61,432 nucleotides of DNA from Eggerthellales bacterium (GCA_029225085.1 JAQXVU010000041.1:1-61432); one strand, 5' to 3'; counted from the first letter of the stretch, positions 15,405 through 25,008 are shown. The notes: generated by a model not told the origin, from the sequence alone. Translations and numbers: made by a program.

Positions 15405-16121
15405 ATGGGTTTCGTAACCGCCATATTGCTTTTAGTTGCAGCAGCTTACGGGCTGTTCTTCCTGTATGACTGGGTGACCATTCGCTTCGCTGGTGCCAAG
15501 TGGTCGGCTGTTCTTTTCGCCGTCGCCTTCGCGCTGAATGTGATTGCGGTGGGATTGCTCCTGTATCACGAGATTCCTGCGTGCTCTTGGGACGTCCCTT
15601 GCACCCTCTGCCTCTTTGCTGCTCTTATCTGCGGGGCTCTGCTTATGCGGTCCCTGTTCTTCTGCTTACCCAAGGGCACCTATTCCGACCCCGAGCAGGG
15701 GAGGAAGGTGTACCGACGGGGCATGTATGCCGCTTGTCGCCACCCTGGCGTGGGCTGGTACTGCCTGGTGTTCTGCTTTTTGGCTCTGGCCTTCCACACC
15801 CCTGAGGCCCTAGCTGCCTGTGCCTTGCTGATGATGGGCGATGTGGCCTACATGATCTTCCAGGACAACTACAGCTTCCCCCGCACCTTCTGCGACTACG
15901 ATGACTATCGGGCTACGACGCCCTTCTTCCTGCCTACCATGACGAGCTTGCGTCTGGCATTTGCCCCTGCTCCCGTTGTTGCGGGGGCGGCTACGACTGG
16001 TGCCTCTGTCGCGGCTGCGGCTGGTGCTTCCGTTGCGACTGCTGGTTCTGCAACGGCGGGCGCTTCGGCCGATGAGGCATCTGAGGCATATGCCGGGGAT
16101 GTTGCCGGAGGTGGGCGGTGA
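15405..16121 (+). CDS. Membrane protein resembling isoprenylcysteine/phospholipid methyltransferases
   Basis: This 238-residue protein has about five hydrophobic segments from the N terminus (GFVTAILLLVAAAYGLFFLY onward). The middle has YRRGMYAACRHPGVGWYCLVF, then a later FCDYDDYRATTPFFLP. The G-x-Y...RHP and Y-x-x-Y-x-x-T-P-F-x-x-P pattern is that of the ICMT/PEMT-type membrane methyltransferase fold, so an SAM-dependent role is plausible but not proven. A soluble Ala/Gly/Ser-rich tail (from about residue 185) is low complexity. Its TGA overlaps the GTG of the GH3 gene by 4 bp, so the two are translationally coupled. Confidence 0.6.
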   Translation: MGFVTAILLLVAAAYGLFFLYDWVTIRFAGAKWSAVLFAVAFALNVIAVGLLLYHEIPACSWDVPCTLCLFAALICGALLMRSLFFCLPKGTYSDPEQGRKVYRRGMYAACRHPGVGWYCLVFCFLALAFHTPEALAACALLMMGDVAYMIFQDNYSFPRTFCDYDDYRATTPFFLPTMTSLRLAFAPAPVVAGAATTGASVAAAAGASVATAGSATAGASADEASEAYAGDVAGGGR

Positions 16122-17770
16122 GTTTCCTGCGGTCATCTAAGGACTTCGATCTGTACGGGTATCAGGATGTGCTGAACCCTGAGGCTGCATGGGACGAGTA
16201 CTGCGGGTTCCTGACCCTCACCATCGACCAGTACCTGCACATTCAGCGCCGCCTGATGGAAGAGCAGATGCGCCTGTGGTGTCCTTCGGGCATCGGTCAG
16301 CGCATTCTGAAGGGAAAGAACCCTCAGACCATCGAGGAGTTCCTGCAGGAAGTTCCTCTGACTACCTATGAGGACTATGCTGACGTGCTTTTGGCTCGCA
16401 GGGAGGACCTGCTGCCTGCTCCTGCGGTTACTTGGGTCGAGACCACCTGGGAGGGCGGCAAGCGTCCTGTGAAGGTGGCCCCCTATACCCAGGGCATCCT
16501 CGATTCCTTCAAGCGCAATGGCAAGGGCATCATCATGCTTGCTAGTGCCGACGATTGGGCTCACTACGACATCGGCGATTGTGTGCTGTCGGGTCTTGCG
16601 CCGCTGCCCTTCCTTACCGGCGTCATGGGCATTATCCTCGACCAGGAGTTCGGCTTCCGCTTCATGCCCCCGCACAAGACCACCACGACCATGGGCTTCA
16701 CGGAGCGCATGAAGTACGGCTTCAAGATGGCCCTGAACTCCGGCATCGATTACTTCCTGGGCATGGGCTCTATCAGCTACTTCATGAGCAAGAAGCTGGT
16801 GGGCGCGGTGTCCGGTGGCTCCCATGGCTCTGGCGGCGGTTCTTCGAAGACCTCGCTGCGTGCGGCTGCCCGCGTTCTGAAGGCGCGCAAGAAGGCCAAG
16901 GACGAGGGACGCGAGATGCTGCCCAAGGACCTGTTCACTCTGCGCGGCTTCATCTGCGCTGGCACCGACAACGCTTGCTATAAAGATGATCTGGAAGAGC
17001 TGTGGGGTGTGCGCCCCATGGAGCTCTTCGCGGGTACCGAGTGCAGCCTCGTGGGCACTGAGACCTGGAACAGGAAGGACCTGTACTTCTTCCCAGACGC
17101 TTGCTTCTACGAGTTTTTGCCCTTCTCCTACGTGCGCCAGACCGACCGCTATCTTCCCACTGTCACCATCGATCAGGTGCAGCCGGGAGAGAAGTACGAG
17201 CTGGTCATCACCTCCTTGCGAGGTGGCGCTTTCGCTCGCTATCGCACCGGCGACGTGTATCGTTGCATGGGTATCGGTGACAGGGCGGATCATTCCACCT
17301 TGCCCCGCTTCCGCTATATAGACAGAGTGCCGGGCATCATCGATATCGCGGGCTTCACCCGCATTACGGAGAACTCCGTGAATGAGGTCATCTCCCTGTC
17401 TCACCTGCCCATTAAGGACTGGTGTGCCGCTAAGGAGTTCGACGCTCAGACCGGCCATCCCTTCCTGCATATGTATCTTGAGATGGAGCCTTCCTCCATG
17501 CAGAACCTGGCGGTCAGCGAGGAGATCATCCGCCATCATCTCGAGATCTACTTCAACTATCTCGATAACGACTATGAGAGCCTGAAGGCCATCCTCGAGA
17601 TGGAGCCCCTGCAGATCACCTTCTTGCAGCACGGTTCCTTCGCTGCCTATGAGGAGCTGGCTGGGGTGCCTATGCAACGCATCAGCCCCGAGCCCGACAC
17701 GGTGCGCCTGCTGCTTTCCGCTATGAAGTCCCGCGAGCCCCTGAGCTTTTGGAATGAGGTGATCGGGTAA
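16118..17770 (+). CDS. GH3 family acyl-adenylating enzyme
   Basis: This 550-residue soluble protein starts at a GTG overlapping the previous stop, with GGAGGTGG upstream. It resembles the GH3 auxin-responsive family, ANL-type enzymes that adenylate a carboxylic acid and may join it to an amino acid. Supporting features are the ATP-loop-like GGSHGSGGGSSKT, the acid-binding motif MELFAGTECSLVGTETW, the ITSLRGGAFARYRTGDVY strand-loop and the hinge/C-terminal ENSVNEVISLSHLPIKDWCAAKEF. Substrate is unknown; bacterial members are little studied. It sits between an ICMT-like membrane protein and a c-di-GMP-type signalling protein, with stop-start contacts on both sides. The genes should be made as one unit. 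Confidence 0.78.
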   Translation: MSFLRSSKDFDLYGYQDVLNPEAAWDEYCGFLTLTIDQYLHIQRRLMEEQMRLWCPSGIGQRILKGKNPQTIEEFLQEVPLTTYEDYADVLLARREDLLPAPAVTWVETTWEGGKRPVKVAPYTQGILDSFKRNGKGIIMLASADDWAHYDIGDCVLSGLAPLPFLTGVMGIILDQEFGFRFMPPHKTTTTMGFTERMKYGFKMALNSGIDYFLGMGSISYFMSKKLVGAVSGGSHGSGGGSSKTSLRAAARVLKARKKAKDEGREMLPKDLFTLRGFICAGTDNACYKDDLEELWGVRPMELFAGTECSLVGTETWNRKDLYFFPDACFYEFLPFSYVRQTDRYLPTVTIDQVQPGEKYELVITSLRGGAFARYRTGDVYRCMGIGDRADHSTLPRFRYIDRVPGIIDIAGFTRITENSVNEVISLSHLPIKDWCAAKEFDAQTGHPFLHMYLEMEPSSMQNLAVSEEIIRHHLEIYFNYLDNDYESLKAILEMEPLQITFLQHGSFAAYEELAGVPMQRISPEPDTVRLLLSAMKSREPLSFWNEVIG

Positions 17771-20292
17771 TGGCCAGCTTCGCGTTCATTCCCATTTGCG
17801 CACTGTTCCTGTTCCTGTTCGAGTTCTGCATCCTCATCGCAGCCAAGCGCAACCCCCTGGTGACCTGTTTCACCGTCATGCTGGTGTTCCTCATTCTGTG
17901 GTCGGCGGGCTCTGCCCTCATGCGCATTCAGTTCCTGGGGCTCATAGACCCTTGGTTTCACTTGTCCCTGATAGGCATTTGGGTTGCCTGCGTGGCCCTC
18001 GACGAGCTGCTGTGTCGCTTTCAGCGGAAGCATCTGGCCTGGTACGAGAAGGTCCTGGCTTTGGTGCTGGTGGTTATGCTCGTCGCTAATGTGGCAACGG
18101 GTTGGTTCCTGGCACCCCCTGCTCTGCAGGAGCTTTCTAGCGGCGTGGTCGCCTTCGTGTATGGCAATTTCACCATCGGCACCTATCTCATGTACGGCGT
18201 CTTCGCGGTGTTCTCCGGCTCTATCCTCATGCGGGTTTCCGGATGCGTGCGCTGTCGGAGCCTCACCTCCGCTCAGGCCCTGCCCATTTCCGTGGGCACC
18301 GTGTTCATGATTGTGGGCCAGATCCTTATCATGCTTCCTCCCTTTGCGGGAATCCCCCTAGATATCGTGGCGGGCATTGTCTTCGGCGCCTGCTGTTTCG
18401 TGAGCTTGTACAACAAGCATCTGTTCCCCCTGACTCTGGCCTTCTCTCGCCGCACCTATGCCTTGGTAACCTTGCTCATGGTGGTGCTGTTTAGCTCGTT
18501 CTTTGTAGATGACCTGGTGGCGTTCTTCTCCGGCCTGCCCAACCCGCTGGGATCGAACAGCGTTACCTGTGTGGTGCTGCTGCTGGTGGCCCTTGCCTTC
18601 AGCATCTACGGTCTGTGCAAGCGCTTGTCCGACAGCTTCTTCCTGAAGGACCAGACCAGCAGGACCGAGAGCCTGAAGGGCTTCCAGGAGGATATCTCTC
18701 GTTCGCTGAGCGTGGCTGACATCAGCGAGCTGTATTGTCATCAGGTGGCGCAGGACGTGCCCCGTGTGCGCAACGTGCGCATTTGTCTGAAGGACGCTGA
18801 GGGCAACATGGTGGTTGCGGGAAGCAGCATCCCCTTCGAGGCGGGCACGGTGCTCTTCGAGTCTCGCAGTGCCGTGGTCGATTGGCTAACGAACCATAAG
18901 GATGTGCTGACGCCGGCAGAGTTCAGCCGCAGTGTGGAATTCAGGAGCATGTGGGAGTCCGAGCAGGCCAAGCTCCGTCAGCTCGACCTGCATTGCGTGG
19001 TGCCGCTGATTGCCGACGATCAGCTCATCGGTCTTTCTACCATTGCGTTGAAGGACCCGCGTGGCAGCCTGACCATCAACGACATGGACCATCTTCTGGG
19101 CCTTTCTTCGGTGATGGCCGTTTCCGTGAGGAATTGCCAGCTGTATGAGTTGGCTGCTCAGGAAGCTCGCAGCGATGATCTGACTGGTCTTCTGAACCGC
19201 AAGCACTTCTACAAGGCCATGGATGAGCTCTCGGCCGACAATCCCAACAGGGTCATGAGCCTGGTGCTCATAAACATCGACGACTTCAAGCTCTATAACC
19301 AGCTGTATGGCGAGGCCATGGCGGATGACCTGCTGCGCCGCATCTCGCTGATCCTCACGCAGACTGCGGGGGAGGGCAACCTCATCGGACGCATCGGTGG
19401 TAAGGAATTCGCCATCCTCATGCCTGATCGGGACACCAGCGCCGCCCGTCGTCTGGCGGAGAATCTGCAGCAGCAGATCTTCCACATGAACAGGGATGGA
19501 AGCTACGACGAGGCTCTGAAAGTGGTCACCTGCTCGATCGGCATCTGCAGCATGCCCTTCGATGCCCACACCGTGAAGCAGCTGCTCGACAACGCTAACC
19601 TGGCGGTGTTCCAGGTGAAGCAGCGGGGCAAGAACGCCATCATGGTGTATTCCACGGGTATGGCCCAGGCAGGTCAGCAGGCGTCCGAGATCGACCACAA
19701 GAGCGTGTACTCTACCTATGCCGACACCATCTACGCGCTGACGGCGGCCATTGACGCCAAGGATCACTACACCTTCACTCATTCCAACAACGTGGCTTAT
19801 TACGCATCGGTGCTGGCCAGCGCCTACGGACTGAATGCCGAGACGGTGGAGATTGTCCGTGAGGCCGCCATGCTGCATGACATCGGCAAGATCTCTATCC
19901 CTGAGTTGATTCTGCAGAAGCCCGGTCGTCTGACCGCCGATGAGTACGAGATCATGAAGAAGCATCCGGAGAACGCTGTGGCCATCATTCGCCATCTCCC
20001 CAGCATGGATTACGTAATTCCTGCCGTGGTGGGGCACCATGAGCGCTGGGACGGTAAGGGCTACCCACGCAGGCTTGCGGGAGAGGACATCCCTCTGGCT
20101 GCTCGCATTCTGTGCATCGCCGACTGCTTCGACGCCATTACCACCAAGCGCTGCTACCAGGATCCTCGCGAGATGCAGAATGCCCTGCGCATCATCGAGG
20201 ACGGTGCGGGCACGCAGTTCGATCCTGAGCTGGCCCGTCTCTTCATCGAGAAGGCTAACGACGGCACCATCGAGCTGCAGGCCTCCCGCTAG
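17770..20292 (+). CDS. Membrane GGDEF (degenerate)/HD-GYP signalling protein
   Basis: This 840-residue protein has a seven- or eight-helix membrane region (residues 1-285), a GAF-like domain (about 300-460), a GGDEF domain (from DDLTGLLNRKHF, 468) and a C-terminal HD-GYP domain. The GGDEF signature is GGKEF (543-547), with Lys at the catalytic acidic position, so cyclase activity is probably lost. The HD-GYP side looks intact: HDIGK (703) and HHERWDGKGYP (GYP 764-766), so it probably hydrolyses c-di-GMP to GMP, or a related cyclic dinucleotide. Its ATG shares a base with the GH3 stop (TAATG). The membrane part suggests it senses an unknown, perhaps GH3-related, signal. Confidence 0.87.
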   Translation: MASFAFIPICALFLFLFEFCILIAAKRNPLVTCFTVMLVFLILWSAGSALMRIQFLGLIDPWFHLSLIGIWVACVALDELLCRFQRKHLAWYEKVLALVLVVMLVANVATGWFLAPPALQELSSGVVAFVYGNFTIGTYLMYGVFAVFSGSILMRVSGCVRCRSLTSAQALPISVGTVFMIVGQILIMLPPFAGIPLDIVAGIVFGACCFVSLYNKHLFPLTLAFSRRTYALVTLLMVVLFSSFFVDDLVAFFSGLPNPLGSNSVTCVVLLLVALAFSIYGLCKRLSDSFFLKDQTSRTESLKGFQEDISRSLSVADISELYCHQVAQDVPRVRNVRICLKDAEGNMVVAGSSIPFEAGTVLFESRSAVVDWLTNHKDVLTPAEFSRSVEFRSMWESEQAKLRQLDLHCVVPLIADDQLIGLSTIALKDPRGSLTINDMDHLLGLSSVMAVSVRNCQLYELAAQEARSDDLTGLLNRKHFYKAMDELSADNPNRVMSLVLINIDDFKLYNQLYGEAMADDLLRRISLILTQTAGEGNLIGRIGGKEFAILMPDRDTSAARRLAENLQQQIFHMNRDGSYDEALKVVTCSIGICSMPFDAHTVKQLLDNANLAVFQVKQRGKNAIMVYSTGMAQAGQQASEIDHKSVYSTYADTIYALTAAIDAKDHYTFTHSNNVAYYASVLASAYGLNAETVEIVREAAMLHDIGKISIPELILQKPGRLTADEYEIMKKHPENAVAIIRHLPSMDYVIPAVVGHHERWDGKGYPRRLAGEDIPLAARILCIADCFDAITTKRCYQDPREMQNALRIIEDGAGTQFDPELARLFIEKANDGTIELQASR

Positions 20293-20389
20293 GGTTTCGG
20301 CGCATGGCTGCACGCTGATCGCGCTGCAGGCCTCCCGTTAGGGGTTTTGATGCGTGGCTGCGCGCTGAACGAGCTGCAGGCCACTCGCT
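20271..20389. repeat. 49-50 bp tandem repeat including a gene's last codons
   Basis: The first unit (20271-20319) includes the last seven codons and TAG of the HD-GYP gene. The second (20320-20369) begins CGCTGCAGGCCTCCCGTTAG and follows the same order; a third, partial unit runs from 20370. The copies are clearly related but diverged. Confidence 0.75.
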
Positions 20390-20559
20390 TTGTTGCGGTT
20401 GCCCGTTTTGCTGCAGCTGCGTAGAACTTTTGCGTGCGATTTGCTGGCGGTTACGTTTCGGTGAGCTTTGGAAGAGGTTTCTCGGAAGTTTCCCCGAGCT
20501 TTGCGTAAAGGTCTGATGACCCCTTCCCTTCATCCTTGAAAGAGGAAGGGAGGTGCCCC

Positions 20560-21369
20560 ATGAAGCGAGGAAACATTACCGCCATGTTGGCTACCGGAGC
20601 CCTCTGCGCCGTGCTCATGTTCGCTTTCACCCAGTCTGTTCAGGGTCAGGCCGCCAAGGAGCGGTCCGAAGTCCTGGAGAAATATGGGGGAGAGCAGGTG
20701 GAGGTCTGCGTAGCGACTTCTGCAATTCCTGCGGGGGAGACACCTAACCTGGGCAACACCGCCATACAGCTCTGGGTTTCGGGTCTTCTTCCCGAGGATC
20801 CGGTCACCTCCCTTTCTCAGGTTTCAGACAAGACCCTCACCACCTCCGTTGTGAAAGGCGAAGTGCTGAGCTTTCGCCATTTCGACCAGGTTGCCTCCTC
20901 GGTAGAGGTGCCTGAGGGTTATTGCGCTATTTCTGTTCCTACGGAGGATGTCCGTGCAGTGGGCGGAGCCATCGGCGCAGGCATGCGGGTAGACGCCTAT
21001 CTCTCCGGTTCGTCGGAAATTTCCCTGTTGGCCGAGGATGTGCTGGTGCTTGGCACCAGTGTGACTGAGGAGGGAAATTCCCAAGCCGCATCGAAGATGT
21101 CCTGGGTTACGTTGGCGGTTCTGCCTGAAAAAGTGCCCGAGTTCATTTCCGCGGCGGATAAGGGAAGCCTGTATTTCGCCTTGCCTGGTCAGGAGCCTGA
21201 TGCCGCTGACGAGTCGACCGATGAGGCAAGCGATTCTTCTGCTGGCGATGGCAAGTCCTCCGATAACGGCGGCTACTCCTCTGATGCCTCCGGCAAGTCT
21301 TCCGATAAGACTGACGGTTCGTCGGATTCTTCCAGCAAGTCCTCCGAGGATGGAAAGGGAGGTCGCTGA
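20560..21369 (+). CDS. cpaB: Flp pilus assembly protein CpaB/RcpC-like (SAF domain)
   Basis: From the ATG at 20560 (GGAAGGGAGGTG site) this is 269 residues. An N-terminal membrane helix (ITAMLATGALCAVLMFAF) anchors the protein. A SAF-like region follows, with VEVCVATSAIPAGETPN and then VVKGEVLSFRHFD, the pattern of CpaB proteins that bridge the tad machine and its pilus. EGYCAISVPTEDVRAVGGAI and AGMRVDAYLS complete the family. The last 60 residues are a Ser/Asp/Gly-rich tail (SSDASGKSSD type), probably a cell-wall spacer. First gene of the tad operon; it ends in TGATG with cpaE. Confidence 0.85.
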   Translation: MKRGNITAMLATGALCAVLMFAFTQSVQGQAAKERSEVLEKYGGEQVEVCVATSAIPAGETPNLGNTAIQLWVSGLLPEDPVTSLSQVSDKTLTTSVVKGEVLSFRHFDQVASSVEVPEGYCAISVPTEDVRAVGGAIGAGMRVDAYLSGSSEISLLAEDVLVLGTSVTEEGNSQAASKMSWVTLAVLPEKVPEFISAADKGSLYFALPGQEPDAADESTDEASDSSAGDGKSSDNGGYSSDASGKSSDKTDGSSDSSSKSSEDGKGGR

Positions 21370-22730
21370 TGGCAACGGTCATGCTTTGCGCAGACGAGGT
21401 GAGCCTGCGCTCCCCTGAGCTTCTGGGCCTTGAAGGCTACGAGCTCGACGGTCTTCCCTGGCTTGCCTGCATGTGGGATGCGGGGCTCGCCAGGCGCGCC
21501 CTGCAGGGTCCCCATGACATTTCCGAGGTCTGGGTGGTCTCCTCTGATGAGGTGGAGCCCATTAACCTTGCGGCAGCATTGAAGAAGGATGCGCCCGATG
21601 TGCGCGTTGCCTTGGTTTGCCCTCAGGATTCCGGGTCGGTGCGCAGTCGTGCCGCTGCGGCGGGGATAGATGAGGTTCTCACCATGGCGGGATTCCTCGA
21701 TCGGTTCTCTTCCTTCGCAAAGGGACGGGGAAGCGTGGAGCCTGATGCCCCTATGAAGGCGGGCTCATCGTCTGGTGGTGAAGTGGCCATCCCCATGAAG
21801 GTGGGTTCTTCGTCTGGTAGCGAGGCGACCGCTCCCATTTGCGAGGAAACTGCACCTATTCGTCCTAGCTCTAAGCCTGCCGAGAAACGCGGGGATTTGG
21901 CGGTAAATGCGACTGGGGCAGCTACGGGGTCCCGCAGGGGCTACGTGCTCACCATCGTCAGCGGACGTGGCGGCGTGGGAAGAAGCACCCTTGCGGCACT
22001 GTTCTCCCTGGTTGCAGCGAGGTCGCTGCTCTCTGTGGCGGTGGTAGATGCCGATCTGCAGTTCGGAGATATGGACGCAATGCTCGGCCAGCATGATTGC
22101 CTCAGGTCCGATCAGTGCTTGCGCACCAGGGATTTCATTCCTCAGGGTGCAGTTTGCCCTGGGAAGGTCTTTCTGGTGGGCGCACCCCGACGCATGGAGC
22201 GGGGCGATCTGGTGAGGGGTCAGATTGCCGACATGGTGCGGGCGCTTCGTGAGCGCTTCCAGATTGTGGTGGTGAACACCGGGTCCTTTTGGGATGAGGC
22301 TCAGCTTGCGCTGGTGCAGGAGAGCTCCCATGTGCTGTTCCTCATGGATCAGCGCCCTTCGTCGGTGCAGATGGTGAAGGGCTGTATCGGATTGTGCAGC
22401 AGGTGCGGTGTGGCTACGTCGCCCTTCGTGTTCGCCATGAATCGCTGTCGAAAGGGCGAGGCTCTTTCGGGGGTCGATGCGTCTTGCGCCCTCGGTGGGG
22501 TAAAGGTCCTGGAGTTTCCCGATGGGGGACCTCAGGTAGAGGAAGCTTGCAGCGTGGGGAGGCCTCAGGCTCTCTTTGAGGAGGGAAATGCCCTCGTGCG
22601 ATCTGTAGCAGAGGTCTTTTCTTCACTGTATCCCCAGGTGGGAGAGCTTTCTAAGAATATCTTGGAAGAAATGGCTCCTCCCGCGAAGAAGGGCTTGTTC
22701 AGCCGGTTTAGGAGAGGGGGCGGATCGTAA
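21369..22730 (+). CDS. cpaE: TadZ/CpaE-like pilus localisation ATPase, degenerate Walker A
   Basis: This 453-residue protein has an N-terminal receiver-like domain (MLCADEVSL to DEVLTMAGFLDRF), then a MinD/ParA-like domain. CpaE/TadZ proteins place the tad machine at one pole or site. The deviant Walker A is SGRGGVGRST (residues 198-207): the lysines of KGGxGK(S/T) are Arg, so ATP hydrolysis may be weakened or absent. Walker B is VAVVDADLQFGDM. The linker between domains contains two copies of an APMKAGSSSG/IPMKVGSSSG repeat (about residues 124-155). The ATG overlaps the cpaB stop by one base and the TAA overlaps the cpaF ATG. Confidence 0.82.
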   Translation: MATVMLCADEVSLRSPELLGLEGYELDGLPWLACMWDAGLARRALQGPHDISEVWVVSSDEVEPINLAAALKKDAPDVRVALVCPQDSGSVRSRAAAAGIDEVLTMAGFLDRFSSFAKGRGSVEPDAPMKAGSSSGGEVAIPMKVGSSSGSEATAPICEETAPIRPSSKPAEKRGDLAVNATGAATGSRRGYVLTIVSGRGGVGRSTLAALFSLVAARSLLSVAVVDADLQFGDMDAMLGQHDCLRSDQCLRTRDFIPQGAVCPGKVFLVGAPRRMERGDLVRGQIADMVRALRERFQIVVVNTGSFWDEAQLALVQESSHVLFLMDQRPSSVQMVKGCIGLCSRCGVATSPFVFAMNRCRKGEALSGVDASCALGGVKVLEFPDGGPQVEEACSVGRPQALFEEGNALVRSVAEVFSSLYPQVGELSKNILEEMAPPAKKGLFSRFRRGGGS

Positions 22731-24076
22731 TGTCCCTTATCGATGTGGTGCTCAGGGCGAACAAGGACGAGGAGGTCCCCGAGGCGGCGAGCCTGGGGGT
22801 AGAGGAGCTGGCGGAATCTATGCGCGCGTACCTGCAGAGCCGCTTGCCCAGTTACCGCATGGCTCGGCTTATGCGGGAGAGCCCCCAACGTGCCCGAAAC
22901 GAGATTCGCAGTATCTGCTTGCAGGGATTTGCCGAGGATGCCTATGGGACGGTGAACCTTTCGGAGGCGCAATGCCAGCAGGCGATAGACACGCTGCTGA
23001 ACAGCATCTTCGGCTATGGGCTCCTCGAGCCTCTTTTGGAAGATGAGACCATTACCGAAATCATGGTGAACGGGACGGAGTCGCTTTTCTACGAGCGCGA
23101 TGGCGTCATTTGCCAAGCAGAGACGCGCTTTCGGGATGAGGAATCCGTGCGCGCACTTATAGACAGGATCATTGGGCCAGTTGGCAGGAGGGTCGATGAG
23201 TCTTCCCCTATGGTTGACGCTCGTCTGCCTCAGGGTTACCGCGTGAACGCCATCATCCCCCCGCTTTCTCTGACGGGGCCCGTGCTCACCATCAGGAAGT
23301 TTTCTCGGCGAGTCATTACGTTGCGGGAGATGCAGGAAGCGGGATCGGTAGAGGCTCCTGTGACTCAGCTGCTGAAGTGGGCCATTGCCGCGGAATGCAA
23401 TCTTCTGGTGTCGGGGGGAACCGGCACGGGAAAAACCACGCTGCTGAATGCCCTGTCCTGCGAGATAGACCATGCCCAGCGCATTGTCACCGTAGAGGAC
23501 TCCGCTGAACTGCGATTTTCCGAGCATCCTCATGTGGTTCGGTTGGAATCCCGCCCTCGTAATGCCGAGGGGCAAGGCGAGGTGACCATTCAGGATCTGG
23601 TGATCAACGCCCTGCGCATGCGCCCTGACCGCATCATCGTGGGCGAGTGCCGCGGTGAGGAGGCCAATGACATGTTGGTTGCTATGAACACTGGTCATAT
23701 GGGATCCCTCTCGACCCTTCATGCCAACTCTCCGCGAGATGCCGTCATCCGCCTTTCAACCATGGTGCGATTGGGAGCCGAGCTACCAGTAGACGTCATC
23801 GAGCGACAGGTGGGCTCGGCTATCGATCTCATCGTGCAGGTAGAGCGCTCGTCTTCAGGAGAGCGCTATGTGTGCCAGATATGCCAGGTGGGCCTCGCCG
23901 AAGACGGATGGACCCTCCTGCTCGACGAGGTGTACATCAGGGATTCCTTCCAGGCGAAGGGTGAGTGGAAGATGGCACCCCTGTTCGTGAAGCGACTTGC
24001 TGATAAGGACGTTGCGACTGAGGAGGAGGTGGAGGAATGGATATCGGAACTCTCCTTGCCTTCGCAGGATTCGTAG
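22730..24076 (+). CDS. tadA: TadA/CpaF secretion ATPase
   Basis: This 448-residue protein is the hexameric ATPase that drives Flp pilus assembly. Walker A is [10 protein letters not shown] (228-237), followed by the [11 protein letters not shown] Asp-box, the [19 protein letters not shown] Walker B/Asp region and the [15 protein letters not shown] His-box, all in the order of the VirB11/CpaF family. The N-terminal domain includes [15 protein letters not shown], the diagnostic CpaF sequence. The start is TAATG with the previous gene; the tadB start lies 40 bp inside its 3' end. Confidence 0.93.
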   Translation: MSLIDVVLRANKDEEVPEAASLGVEELAESMRAYLQSRLPSYRMARLMRESPQRARNEIRSICLQGFAEDAYGTVNLSEAQCQQAIDTLLNSIFGYGLLEPLLEDETITEIMVNGTESLFYERDGVICQAETRFRDEESVRALIDRIIGPVGRRVDESSPMVDARLPQGYRVNAIIPPLSLTGPVLTIRKFSRRVITLREMQEAGSVEAPVTQLLKWAIAAECNLLVSGGTGTGKTTLLNALSCEIDHAQRIVTVEDSAELRFSEHPHVVRLESRPRNAEGQGEVTIQDLVINALRMRPDRIIVGECRGEEANDMLVAMNTGHMGSLSTLHANSPRDAVIRLSTMVRLGAELPVDVIERQVGSAIDLIVQVERSSSGERYVCQICQVGLAEDGWTLLLDEVYIRDSFQAKGEWKMAPLFVKRLADKDVATEEEVEEWISELSLPSQDS

Positions 24077-25008
24077 GAGCCTTCGTGTTCGGGTGCTTGC
24101 TGTTTCGTGTGGCGGATACCCGAGCTCGAAGAATTCTGCAGGTTGTTGGCGCTCAGGTGGCGGCGGGAAGCGATGCGGGCTTTTTTCAGAGGTCGTTAAG
24201 GACGGGAATTCCCCAGATCTCTCGCATCGCCGATGCTCTCAGGCGTTTCTCCCTGGTGTCTGGGTTCGCGGAGAACCTTGCCTGGTTTCTGCGTCGTCGA
24301 GGATACGAGACTGATCCTGCCAAAGCGCTCGAGTGTCTTATCGCATCCCTTGTCGCACTTTCTCTGATGCTTTCGGTGCTGTCGGGCTCGGTGGCGGTGG
24401 GGTTGCTGCTTTCCTGTGGTGCGCTTCTTGCCTTGCAAGGTGCTTTGCAGAGCAAGAGAGAGGAGGAGGCGCAGGCCATGCGTCAGGGGGTTCCTGATGT
24501 ACTGCATGCCATGGGCGCCTGCTTTGGGTCCGGCCTCTCGTTGTTGCAGACCTTTCAGCATCTCGCCCAGGAAGAGTCCGGCCCTTTGCGGGAGGCGTTC
24601 GGAAAGGCTGCAGGTGCTATGGAAGCGGGGGAGACCCCCGAGCAAGCCCTTGCCATCTTAAGGGACGAGGCGAAGGTGCCCGAGATCCTCTTCGTCAGCG
24701 TTGCCCTTGAGGTGCAGCACCGATCCGGCGGCAGTATGCAGCAGGTGCTCGAGGCGGCTCGGGAGTCGGTTGCAACTGAGCTGTCTCTCGAGCGGCAGCT
24801 TCGGGTGCAGACGGCTCAGGCAAGGCTTTCCGCACAGGTGGTGACAGTGATGCCCTTTCTGTTGGTGGGAGCCATCTCCCTGTTGTCCCCTGGGTTCCTC
24901 GGTCCTTTCTTCTCCTCAGTTACCGGGCTGTTGCTGCTCCTGGTTGCCTTGGGGATGCAGGTAGCGGGTGTCCTCATCGCCAGGCGCATGCTGAAGGTGC
25001 CCCTATGA
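24037..25008 (+). CDS. tadB: TadB-like inner-membrane platform protein
   Basis: This 323-residue protein has membrane helices at the N terminus ([18 protein letters not shown]), in the middle (IASLVALSLMLSVLSGSVAVGLLL) and two at the end. Between them is a T2SF/GspF-type cytoplasmic domain with VPDVLHAMGACFGSGLSLLQTFQHLAQ and LEVQHRSGGSMQQVLEAARES. This is the layout of TadB, which with TadC forms the platform turned by TadA. The ATG at 24037 has a GGAGGTGGAGG site inside tadA and overlaps it by 40 bp. Confidence 0.88.
   Translation: MDIGTLLAFAGFVGAFVFGCLLFRVADTRARRILQVVGAQVAAGSDAGFFQRSLRTGIPQISRIADALRRFSLVSGFAENLAWFLRRRGYETDPAKALECLIASLVALSLMLSVLSGSVAVGLLLSCGALLALQGALQSKREEEAQAMRQGVPDVLHAMGACFGSGLSLLQTFQHLAQEESGPLREAFGKAAGAMEAGETPEQALAILRDEAKVPEILFVSVALEVQHRSGGSMQQVLEAARESVATELSLERQLRVQTAQARLSAQVVTVMPFLLVGAISLLSPGFLGPFFSSVTGLLLLLVALGMQVAGVLIARRMLKVPL

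Noticed and set aside
16118-17770. Biosynthetic gene cluster around the GH3 enzyme
   Set aside because: No carrier protein, synthase or exporter lies nearby; only the two coupled partners.
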